NCBI RefSeq assembly: GCF_000003815.2
Contig: NC_049993.1
Location: 13,141,148-13,197,797 of the forward strand
Direction: 5' to 3'
DNA length: 56,650 bases
Source: Branchiostoma floridae
Lineage: Eukaryota; Chordata; Leptocardii; Amphioxiformes; Branchiostomatidae
In this document: positions 11,201 to 21,100 of the stretch, piece after piece
Numbering within the stretch: the first letter of the stretch is position 1
How the letters are laid out: the number at the start of each line of letters is the position of its first letter
Made by a program: the position numbers and the translations under genes
The notes under the pieces: model-generated
Database searches by the model: none
What the model saw: only the letters and a program-made list of their open reading frames with translations
Told to the model about the DNA's origin: nothing

Positions 11201-14200
11201 GTATCAAAACCTAGACAGCGAAAGTACAAATTGTTCTAAAGCTACCACCGTGCAAAAGTTGAATTCATTTGCTGTTCAATAATCACACAGAATTTCATAA
11301 GCGATTGCAATATTCTAGAAACCAATAGACAAGATGTAAAAATGTATTTTGTCAGACTAACTTGGAAAACTAAGGAAAATGCTAGCATTCTCATGAATTG
11401 AAATTTTTGTGAACTTTGAACTCTGCACTGTACATGTACTAAGAGAGGTTAAAGGTCATAGGTAAAGAAGAATCTACTTACCTAATGTTGACTCTGCCTG
11501 TGCCAGTGACGACCCAGAAGCTGCAGTTGTAGGAGCTGCACTTTCACTGCGGAGAAAAGAAGGAATACTTTCCGTTACATTATTGATCATTGTTAAAATG
11601 TCCAGGTAAAATGGTTTAAATGCAGATAAACTAGTACATGGGTTGAAATGCATATACAACCAGTTGAAGGTCAGTCTTTATTCTGAAGATAGATGTTGTT
11701 TGAAATGTATGACCATTTCCAAAATCATATCCAGTTGCTTAAGTAACTGCTTTTTGGCTTATCTTATTACCTGGATGTCTAACCTTCATCAACGAACTTT
11801 GCAACAGACCTGAGCCAGCTTACAGATGTGCCCTATGTGGCAGAGACTGTCATTCTCGTATAACACTGTTTAGCGATAGCCACAGATGTAAGGCTGATAT
11901 CATTTAGGACTTGACCATGGTCAATATTGACTGAAAAAGCCCACACAACAGCCAAGGGCTTTTAAGTTTGACCTAATACCCGCAATGCACAACACTGCAC
12001 ATGCACTCTTCAAACCATGAACAAGGTTAAGAGGTACCGAATAATACCAGTTTTGCTATCGTAAACCTGTCAGGGCTCGAAATACTTTTTTCTGCATACC
12101 CTCACTGGTGTAGGTAACATTGAACATTACCTGCACCACACAAATTTTACCTGCAGGCTGCACCACTCTGAGTCTAGGTATGAATCATACTAAAGTTGTT
12201 TAGGAAGCATTGCTATTTTGTAACAGTCATTGCAGCTAATAACATCTCAATCAAAGGAAATTTACGTATTAAAACCCAGTGCATGGACCAGTGCAGGTTA
12301 GGTGCAGGTAGACATCATTTTACCTGCACTAACCTGCATATGCAGGTGGTATTTCAAGCCCTGCCTGTAATAGCTACATTTTGTACATAATACTAGTAGG
12401 TAGGTAATGAAAACTTGTTTCCCTACCTTGGCTGTACAGGTGTAGTTTCCTTCTGCTCTTCTTCTTTCTTCTCTTCCTTCTTCTCCTCTTCCTTGGGTTT
12501 CTCCTCCGTGGGCGTGGCAGCTGCAGCAGGTGCGGGTGCGGGTGCAGGTGCAGCAGCAGGTGCTGCCTCTGCCTTGGGGGGTTCCTCTTTGGCTGCTGGC
12601 TTGGGCTGGAAAATTCCAAACTCAATCTGTAAGCTCACTATCTGTAAGCTTCTAATACTAATTCTTGCTGTTTACAGTTACCACATACATGTATTACTAC
12701 TACTAGTACTACTACTACTACTACTATCAGTCAGTCTATGCAGACTATGACACTATGCAAGGACAATGACAATGGAGACTACAATGTACAGGAATACAAT
12801 AAATGATAAGGACAAGTACTAATACATGCACATGCACTCCTATACTTGATTCTTTGTCGATTATATAAACTTGTGCAATTTATAAGGTAGGTAATCATCT
12901 ATACATTTGCAAAGACCAAATATGTAAAAAAAATAGTAAAATGAAAATCTGTTTTCATATACTTGGTAAGTTGGTTGGAAGAAAGAAATGCCTCCAGTAT
13001 CTGCTTGGTGTGATTAGAGGGGACCTACCTTTGTCACCATGACGACAACAAAGTTCTTCTCGTCGATCTTGTACTGAGACAGTGGGAGATCATCCTGCAA
13101 GATCTTACCTGTGTGACAGAGATAGGTTTGAAGAGAGTTATGTTGTGTCTTCACAAACTTGATCCTGACCGGGCAAAATACAGGGCACAAAATCAGGCAG
13201 GATCTTAGCTTAGATTTTATCATAGAGGCAATATTTCTTGGTGAGTCGTGATATAGACATAACTATTGTAGGGGGGTCCAGGGGCAGCCACCTTCCATGG
13301 TGCAGAGTTTTTAAGAATTCTTAGTTAAAATGGAGCATTCGATTTCTAAGGTATCCTTTGGTGCAAAATTACTGCCAGAGAGGTCACGGTAGAAGACCGT
13401 GACCACAAATGACCTAGTGGCATCCCTGATCAACCAGAATTTCATTATCAGGGCCCAATACTCCAGGACCCATCCCTTTGTCCAAGGATGGAAATTTACT
13501 TGTTGGCAATGTTGGGACAGGAAAAAAAATTATGCCATCCAAGCCAAAAATCTTCATGGCTCCAAACTGTCAAAAATCTATTTTCATAAGCTTAAAATGA
13601 CATATCTAACAATGAAAATCAACAACATGGGCTCCCAAACAATGAGTGGGTCATAATGGAAAAATATTCATAGCTGGACAAAGCCCTGGGAATGGGATGC
13701 TATCTGAAATGTCTAGGTATTTTCAACATCTATATGCAGCTGCTTGAGTAACTGCTGTTTGACGTTATCTCGCTGACTGTGCAAATCTACTGAGCAACAT
13801 TACAACTATACCAGAAACTAAACTGTGCACTGGTACTTCAACACTGTATATGTTTGTGTAGGGTTTTGTATGTACAGTTAGTAATGTACAATAAAATCTT
13901 GACATTTAAATGCAAGAGAAATTAATAAAATCTTCTGTTGTATCATCCTGTTTTAATTTTGAAGTAAGCTACAGTGACAGTGAGGTTAGTAATTAGATTC
14001 TGCTGACATTCTATTTTATGCTACATGTATGTTGTGAACCCAAATGTATTTCTGGGCACCCAAATTTTAGAACCAGTGCATCTATTCCAAAAAATGAATT
14101 TTGTACCTTGCTTCAAATTATTGATCAAACAAACTGCATAACACATATTGTATAATATTTTTGCTGTCGTGATCTGAAACATGTATAAGAAGTTAAGAAC

Positions 14201-17200
14201 AGACTGATCCCCTAGCCCTGTTCAACTCCATCAACACATAGAACTGCAAATTAAAAACATAAAATAAAAATAATTGAGACATGCAGCTACTATCTCATTG
14301 GTTGAACTGCTAATTGTGATGGACAGTCATGTCTACTTTCAGTTGTCTCAAAACCACGAAGCACTGAACAGCAATCTAACATGAAATGAAATCTGAAAAA
14401 TTCTCTCTTGGCATCCTGGCCAATACTCTATTTCGAAATGCTTTAACATGTAAAGGCGTGCTGTTTAGAATAATTTATGACATCAGGCTATATCAAGGAA
14501 TGAATCATATATACTATAGTATACACTATACAGTTTATCCAGAGACATTCACAAACGAAACCAAAAATGTCAAACTCAAGCACAATAAAACCTTGTCTGA
14601 TATTGATAAACTGTCATGCTATATTATGGGAAAGACAAATTCATACCCAAGCAAAATCAGATTCAAACCCAATACTGCCATGAATACGTACCTCTGTGTC
14701 TAACCATAATCTATAAACTTGTCTAGTAGCAGTCAAAGTCACTACATCAACCAACCTTTTAGAGGCTTTAGAAGGGGTTTACGTAAATATCAAAGTGTCA
14801 CTTTGTCTTCCTGGACACGGAGTACTCTAAGAAATTGACAAGCTGTTTTTGAAAGAAAGCGTTATCAAACACTGGCAGTACGCAGGTTTGAAATCCCTTG
14901 CAGGCAGCTGGGATGAGGGATAACGTGGCAGTTAAAGACTAGTTAAACTGTGTATGAATGCTACACAGATGAGGCCACACAAAATACATGCTGAAACATT
15001 ACACATGATGAAAGAGTAGGGGAATAATATACATTGCTTGGGCATTTTATAATATTTTTTTTATACAATTTTCTTGATTTGAAACAGCTATGATATACAT
15101 GTAATGACTGCTATGGTGTATGTGTACAAGTGTGTACCAGTACCTACACACACTTGTTTGTATGTGCAAGTAATCTCCAAGCAGATCCTACGGTGGGATG
15201 AGATTGTATCATGACATAAGCTCTAGTTCTAGTTCTAGTTCGGTGGGGAATGCTCACTCCTAGCCCGGCCACACTCCTTTGGCCAGCTTATGAATATGAT
15301 ATTATCTCATCCAACTGTAGAGATTAGTGTGTATCTGCTTGAGTGTATGCGTGTGTGTATGTGCTTGAGTGTGTATGTGTGTAAGCATACTTTGTGCGTA
15401 TGAACTGAACTGAACTGTGTGTATGTGCTCGAGTACATGTTTGTACACTGTGTATGCTTGAGCACACACATGCTCAAGCATATACACATGCACATGATGT
15501 TTGTGTCTTGTGTGCCTGAGTGTATGTGTACGTACTTGTGTGTGTTACTGTACTTTGTGTGTGTGTGTACTAGTACTTGTGTGCTTGCTTAGGTACTTTC
15601 ACTGTTCCTACTTTCCAGCTTTTCTAACGAGAAAAACTAGTCTTTACATACAAATTCCCTCAGTTATCACCATTATAATAACACTCCCTGAGTCCTAGAC
15701 TTAAGTCATGTTCTGCTTAATTGCAGGGGAAAGTACATGTGGTCTTTTAAACAACATACTTAAAAGAGTAGCCAAATTAGGGGGTACAGAAATTATGCAT
15801 TCCAGTTCAGTCTGTCTTCATGTCCCCCCCAAGATGGGACAAAACTTGAGGCAGCAGAAATATGGTTGATGGTATGTTGCCTATCAAATTGATTGAGACT
15901 CTGAATCAACTTTATCATTAATGAACATGATTCTGTACAGATACACTGTAAGAGTTGAAACTTTTGGGTTGGTTTAATACTTTCGGAGTGCTCACCATTT
16001 TCAACCTCTTCAATACAAACATAGTCTCTACCAGACTCCGGATCGCTGGAAAAATCGTAGAAAAGGAACAAATAGAGGAGTAAACTGGCCAGAGGAATAT
16101 AACTGGCCAGTGGATCGCGTGCTGTTCCCTGGCCGGTTATATTCCTCTGGCCGACTTACTCCTCTATTTGTTCCATTTCATTTTTCCAGCGATCTTGAGT
16201 CTGGTAGAGACTAATACAAACATAAAAATACAGCAAAAATGCTTGTTCTGTGTTCTATCCGCCTACCCCTTTGTTTCAACTGTCCACAAAAAATCACTGC
16301 AAACTATCCATTTTCATCCAGCGCTTCAAGGTAAATGTACTTACACAAATTAAATTCCCTAAGATAGTTTGCTTCATGTAAGGAGAAACATTTATGAATA
16401 ATCAAAATTCTTTTCTTATGCCTCATAAGGCTTTGATGGCTGAAGAAGAACATTCCATCAATGCAATAAGTAGCAACATACTTGAGTTGTTTTTCACCTA
16501 ACTTATTCAGGACACATACTTGCAGCTGCAACAATACTTATTTGCATTTACAGGCACAGATGATTTAGTACAATCATACAATATAAATCGTCTTAAATTT
16601 TACCTTGAGATCCTTAATTGAACATCAAGTACACAGGATTTTGTGACAATTGCAAATGGTGACTTCTGGCATTATCAAACAGTGGCCTCAAATGTAACAT
16701 AACTGGATATACGGTTCATGTAACAATTTGGAAGGTCTGGAGTAATAAAAATAGCATTACACTTGACAATGGAAAACACTTGACAATGGAAAACATTACT
16801 ATTGTGATAACTTTCCTATTCAATGAACATCAAACCAAGAAGCAGTACATGGAAAATATAACTGTCATTTGTGTTTGTCAGATGCTTCCACGCAAATTGA
16901 ACAGTCATCGTTGTAACACCGCCCCCCTCCCCATCAGAACCAGTACAGTAACATCATTTAAGGACATTTGTCACTTGTTAGCATTTAATGTAAAGCATTT
17001 TCTTTAATGCACAGTCTTAACTGTAATCTATGAATTTCCCCTACAAGTAACATTTTACTTCTCTTGCAACTGGTCAAATCTAGATTTATTAGTCTTTCAT
17101 TTCTCATATTTCACATTTTGTTTGCACAAGAAAATATGAGTCCTGCCATGCCATGCCATCAATATTAGTAATCAGATACTAATTCAGATCTTGTTGCTGA

Positions 17201-17823
17201 TAAACAAAACAAGATATATGTTGATATGATTGTCAAATCTCATGTTGAATGATTATTTCCCATTGACCATTATACAACCATTGTAGTGGACAATGAAAAT
17301 GAATTTATATATTTGTAACATGGCTCCCTACAATACCTGCATACCTACAAGTACTAGTACTGCATAGAAAATACATTTGTTGACAATTTCCTAATGTGAT
17401 TGTGCTATGAAAGAACTGTTTGTCGTAACAAGATACAATCACACGCATCAAACACGTCAAAGTCATAAAATTACATCACCTTTGTCCTAAGCAAGGGTGT
17501 GAAACTTGCAACATGTGCACACACAGAGATCAACTTACCAGCGTAGATCAACTTTAGTCCAGCAGCCGGAAAAGATTCCTTCCCCTTTTCCCCCTCCACC
17601 TTTTCCTTCAACTGCTTAACCTAATTGTGGAGAAAGTAGGAAAGATATTTAGTATTTCACAAGAGGTCAAAGAAAGACTGCGTAAGATTTTGGTAGAGTT
17701 CGTTCTCTGACTCAGCAGAGTTCATGTAGCGGGAAGTCGAACCCATGGCGCACTCACCGTCGCATTCTCTTCAATCTCGATCTTGAACGTCTGCTGCTGT
17801 AGCGTTTTGAACGTGACCTGCAT
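5262..17823 (-). CDS. RAD23: RAD23 UV excision repair / proteasome shuttle protein, nine exons, UBA1 not found
   Basis: Minus-strand exons, all with GT-AG borders and matching phases: 17758-17823, 17539-17620, 13029-13108, 12427-12605, 11482-11546, 8136-8315, 7444-7571, 5891-6049, 5262-5378. Together they give 1056 nt, 351 aa. Residues 1-76 are the N-terminal ubiquitin-like domain (start [15 protein letters not shown], end [10 protein letters not shown]) that docks on the proteasome. Residues 77-217 are an acidic Lys/Glu and Ala/Pro linker. Residues 218-260 are the XPC-binding STI1-type domain ([18 protein letters not shown]). Residues 314-351 are the C-terminal UBA2 ([26 protein letters not shown]). 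RAD23 binds XPC in nucleotide excision repair and carries ubiquitinated cargo to the proteasome. The usual UBA1 between linker and XPC-binding domain is missing: exon 5 (phase 1) joins exon 6 (phase 1) directly. At exon 6 the acceptor ending at 8316 is in frame, while one 13 bases further upstream in the transcript would give a stop. Confidence 0.92.
6095..6572 (+). mobile_element. 3' fragment of a non-LTR retrotransposon (LINE) next to RAD23 exon 8
   Basis: The plus frame through 6414 reads [16 protein letters not shown], then ERICKYG and a Cys/His block (HFICHCPHY) followed by a stop. This resembles the zinc-knuckle-like C-terminal tail of CR1/L2/RTE-type reverse transcriptases. About 130 bases later the element ends in GCAATAAAG and a short TTATCTTATCTT array, typical of LINE 3' ends that lack poly(A). 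The reverse transcriptase domain is absent, so this is a 5'-truncated copy. It lies antisense in RAD23 intron 7, with its left edge near the polypyrimidine tract of the exon 8 acceptor (6050). Confidence 0.65.
6921..7433. mobile_element. hAT-like MITE (CAGGCTTTTAGC family), interrupted copy abutting RAD23 exon 7
   Basis: The ends TAGGCTTTTAGC (6921) and GCTAAAAGCCTG (to 7433) match the intact family members at 18962 and 37113, and the body shares the CCTTCCATGGTGCAGAG block. The flanks GTCTCTGT (6913-6920) and GTTTCCGT (7434-7441) agree at 6 of 8 positions, both differences being transitions, so they look like an aged 8-bp target duplication. The right copy covers bases +3 to +10 of the intron after RAD23 exon 7. 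A younger insert (about 7176-7375) splits the element. Confidence 0.6.
7176..7375 (-). mobile_element. LINE-type 3' tail nested in the hAT-like MITE
   Basis: Read on the minus strand the segment ends with GTGCAATAAAGGTCTTC and an ATTCAATTAA tail, like the 3' ends of CR1/L2-type elements. It lies inside a sequence that is continuous in the copies at 18962 and 37113, so it was added later. No coding capacity. Confidence 0.4.
7904..8100. mobile_element. Mariner-type MITE with TA target duplication
   Basis: The inverted ends CAGTAAAAGCC and GGCTTCTACTG, followed inwards by TTAATTGCAC / GTGCAATTAA, enclose about 197 bases. TA flanks both ends (7902-7903, 8101-8102). Size, CAGT termini and TA sites fit a non-autonomous Tc1/mariner element. 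A short tandem GTTATCTAGCTGGACCGC duplication lies inside. It ends 35 bases from the donor side of RAD23 exon 6 (8136). Confidence 0.7.
8522..10028 (+). pseudogene. Penelope-like retroelement: reverse transcriptase plus GIY-YIG endonuclease, 5'-truncated and frameshifted
   Basis: The frame from about 8522 to 9649 carries Penelope-type reverse transcriptase motifs in order: FYGLPKVHK with LRPIVSS, the first catalytic Asp block [29 protein letters not shown], then the catalytic YVDD in WYRYVDDTH and FLDTLT. That frame stops at 9649. The next part continues in a different frame (VAPKDKTP onward, about 9640-10028) with a GIY-YIG nuclease: [26 protein letters not shown] and a conserved Glu in KEAIYI. 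The N-terminal part is missing and a frameshift lies near 9640, so the copy is dead. It sits antisense in RAD23 intron 5, between exons 5 and 6. Elements with a C-terminal GIY-YIG are the canonical animal Penelope type. Confidence 0.9.
12071..12363. mobile_element. MITE, CAGGGCTCGAAATAC family, copy A, 5-bp duplication CCTGT
   Basis: Ends CAGGGCTCGAAATAC and GTATTTCAAGCCCTG. CCTGT flanks both sides (12066-12070, 12364-12368). The interior is rich in ACCTGCA/TGCAGG. Lies in RAD23 intron 4, 63 bases from exon 4. No coding capacity. Confidence 0.75.
13225..13520. mobile_element. Fragment of the CAGGCTTTTAGC hAT-like MITE family
   Basis: It shares with the intact copies the blocks GGTGAGTCG, CACCTTCCATGGTGCAGAG, GTAGAAGACCGTGACCAC and the AATTTCAT segment. 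Neither terminus is recognisable. In RAD23 intron 2. Confidence 0.5.
15170..15300. repeat. Truncated copy of the ATCTCCAAGCAGATCCTAC inverted-repeat element
   Basis: The left end ATCTCCAAGCAGATCCTAC at 15174 is the same as at 19372. The rest keeps a CCACACTCCTTTGGCCAGC block similar to that element's middle, and a TAGTTC triplication. No matching right end is seen. Confidence 0.45.
15305..15590. repeat. TG-rich simple repeat tract
   Basis: Impure TGTGTG/TGTATG repeats with GTGCTTGAGTGTG-like units. The short open frames over it are products of composition. Confidence 0.7.
16023..16212. mobile_element. Fold-back (Mutator-like?) MITE with 11-bp target duplication
   Basis: Two arms of about 88 bases (from AGTCTCTACCAGACT at 16023; complement ending CTGGTAGAGACT at 16212) form a long hairpin with a loop of roughly 15-25 bases. 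AATACAAACAT occurs immediately outside both ends (16012-16022 and 16213-16223). An 11-bp duplication and near-complete inverted repeats fit Mutator-like fold-back elements; the superfamily is an inference. The insertion site lies in a dispersed repeat seen again at 44815. Confidence 0.75.
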
Positions 17824-18100
17824 CTTGCTAGACTACTCTGGAACCGAACGTGTCAGGAAAAGTCGGGTAAAAGTGGCAGGAAAGTGTGGAATTAGCCCGA
17901 TTCTTGAGGAGAACTTGCTTGTTTTCAAAACGTCGACCACACGGCCGCCATTACAGTGACGTCAGAGGAAGCTAGTGCGCATGCCTACCCAGAATGCACC
18001 GTCTGGGATGCACGCTGAAAAAAACTTTAGCCAAAACTTTCCTAAAACTTTGCAAAAATCTTCCCCAAAATCGTATAATGTTTCATTATCATAACATTCG
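17824..18100. promoter_or_regulatory. Divergent promoter between RAD23 and the Tudor-Schlafen gene
   Basis: The two ATGs point away from each other with 277 bases between them. The segment contains GCCGCCAT (17944-17951, reverse YY1 type), a perfect CRE TGACGTCA (17957-17964), GCGCATGC (17977-17984, half of an NRF1 site) and CCCAGAATGC (17988-17997, the ZNF143/Staf SBS core). I see no good TATA box. This is the usual make-up of a housekeeping bidirectional promoter. Transcription start sites cannot be placed from sequence alone. Confidence 0.7.
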
Positions 18101-21100
18101 ATGATAAATATGGATACAGGAAGCCATCAGGACCCTGTAGGGGTTCTAATCGACCCGGAAAGCCCGCCGTCGGAGCTGATATCGGCGATGAAGCGCATAG
18201 CGGAGCGGTCGCTGAAAGACCCCGTGGCAAGGGGCAGTTTCTGCGAGGACTGTCCGGAGGGACCAAGCGTCGTACTGACCAGGCTGACCGATGTCCTGAG
18301 AACGACGTCCAGTCCTCAGCTCAAGATGCACGCCTGTGCCACTCTAGGAGCGCTAGCACACGGCGACAGACAGGTAAATCGCGTGTATATGGTACCGTAA
18401 CGTTATAAACCCCACTCACCTGGTGAGAACTGCACCTGGTGAGAACTACACGGGTAACGGTACAGGTGTAGCTGCACAGTTGCTCGTGCCAGGTGATAAG
18501 CAAAACTCAACTAGTTCAAGTGACTTTTTACATTTTTTTCTTTTCTAAAGACGTTCATAATTTAGACCTGTGCTTAAGTACATATTTGTATCCAGAATGT
18601 GTCTCCAAATGCCTGGAGGGAATTTGCACACGAAAGGACCCGAGTTATATAATTTGTCATTCAGAAATAGCAGACTTTCCCCTAATTATGGTAAACAATG
18701 GATAGTAATTAGTAGACAGTACAAAAGATGCATTTAACACTTAAGTGTTACAGCATTGTGAGAAATGTTACAATGACCTTCAACCTTGACCTAGTCTACT
18801 TTACTTTTTTAAGTTTTTATCAATACTTTTTTACTTAACAATTTTGAGTTGGTCTTTTTTGCACTCAGGAATTGTACTTTGGCCTAGTTTGGGGATGTTA
18901 AATTTGTCACCTGTCGATCATACTGTAGTGTCTTATACTGTAGTATAGTACATGTTAAAGGCAGGCTTTTAGCTAGGATTTTATTATACTATAATAGGGA
19001 GTCCAAATTTATTGGTGAGTCGCGGTAAGTGACTATTGGGGGGGGGGGGGTGCCGGGGGCATCCACCTTCCATGGTGCAGAGTTTTTGATGATTTTAGAT
19101 TAAAAATAGTGCATTCTAAAAGGCAAAAATACAGTTACAGAGGCCACAGTAGAAGACTGTGAGTGTGACCACAGATGACCAGGTAGCATCCCTGGTCAAT
19201 CAGAATTTCATGCTTGTCAGTGGACTTTCTCCCCAGTGCAAGAGTGTCCAGAGTGTCAAATTTCTTGTTATTCTAAGAAAAGCGGGTCTTCTGGACGTGT
19301 TGACGCATACCCGGCTAAAAGCCTGGTTAAAGGACAACTTCAAGCCAACCGTACACACTTCTTATAATATAATCTCCAAGCAGATCCTACAATGGCATGA
19401 TATAGTACCTAACTGGCCAAGGAGTGTAGTCAGCCAAAAGGTGTCCATTTGCCCCGGTAGCGAAACACGGTCGGCTTCACTCCTCTGCCAGCTTTTGATA
19501 CTATCTACAGTAGGATCTGCTTGGAGATTAACTTATTACACGTAATGTGATGTATGCCACATCTCCCAGTGTAGTGGAACTTTATTCCCAGAAAGGAAGT
19601 ATTATTCCACACGCTATCTATTTACTACTACAGTCAAACCTGCCTGAGCGACCACCTCTTCTCAGCGACCACCTGGCCATTTCGACCGCTTTTTCTCGGT
19701 CCCGATTTTTTTTCCCATTGACGTAAGCATTAAGCAACCTTTTCTCAACGACCACCTGGCCAACGCGACCGCGACCGGCCCAAATTGGGACCCATAACGA
19801 CCGCATCATTTTCAAAATTGAGGTTTTCATCGATTTTTTATGATAGCTAGCGTGATTATCTGCGGAAATCGGCCAGTTTGCGTCGGATTTTGACTGTCAT
19901 TGCGATATTATGTTTAGAATAAGGATGGCGGCGGTCAATGGGTTGGTCAATGGAGCAGTCTACTGTAATATGGAAGGAAATTTTGTTGTAAGAAAATCCG
20001 AATTTAGATGTAACAGAAGTTTTTTTTTAAAATCTATATCATTATAAATTGAACGAATGCTGAAACGTATATAGCCTCATACTTTTTTAAGAAAGATCTG
20101 TGTAGCTCATACCTTTTTAAGAAAGATCTTTGTGAGTGCTTTTGTCCAACTGTACTGTACATTCACCCGTGGGTAAGTACGCTATCGGGACGTACCGGGC
20201 ATCGAATTCGAAAGGTGCACCGTAGTTATTTCAGATACGGCGATCAAGAACACAGCGACGCAAAAAGGCTTGTATAGTAACTGACAGCATCAAAGTTCCC
20301 TTTCTGTCTAAAACGTTAGTGTACAAATATTGAGCTTTAAAACACTGTATCGTATAAAGGCTCGATAAAAGCTTGGGGTTAAATTTACAATTTACAGTGT
20401 GCGTGTTGCATTTGACATTAAAGACTTTGCGTGCGTGCAGTGTGCTTGCTATTTGCCATGAAACACAACGGAAACCATTTATACTTTGCATCGGGCATGT
20501 TTTGAGTCGATACTCTTCTCAGCGACCACCTGTCCAAATCGACCGCTTTTCCCCGGTCCCCGGGGTGGTCGTCTTGGGCAGGTTTGACTGTATTAGTTAC
20601 AGTGAGCCTGTTGTAGTTGTGATAGCATGCAGTCTGGGTCAGTGGGGGTCAACTTGTTGGTATGCTGAAGGTCACTGATATAGGTCACTACACATAAAAC
20701 ATTTGTAGGGCCTAGGAAAAAGATTTTATGTTTCCTGTTTCAGTCCTGAAAATTATCGGTATGTAGGGATTGTCTTTTTTTTCTTCTAATTTTTTTCAAG
20801 GCCAGTCTCTAGTGAGACATATTACAATACAGTTGAACAAAGTATACTGAAGGTCTCATTGATGAGTTTCTTCTTCCCATAGACTTCTGTGTTATAATTC
20901 GTGGTTTAAATGGGCGCGTTCATAATGAAGCTACGTGAAATTTCAGCAGATTTTTCATTCTTTGTCGAGCACATTTACCCTATATCGTGGGAAAAAATTG
21001 CCAACGTAAACTATACATAGAAACTTTTTTTATAGCAATTGCAAACTACGATTAGTCAATCCCCACAAAAGGCACTTTTTCGCTGCTATTGTACAACCGC

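Noticed and set aside
12415-12750. Plus-strand frame rich in Ser/Phe and Ala/Gly over 12415-12750
   Set aside because: It is the antisense shadow of the Lys/Glu and Ala/Pro-rich RAD23 exon 4 plus a TAC repeat.
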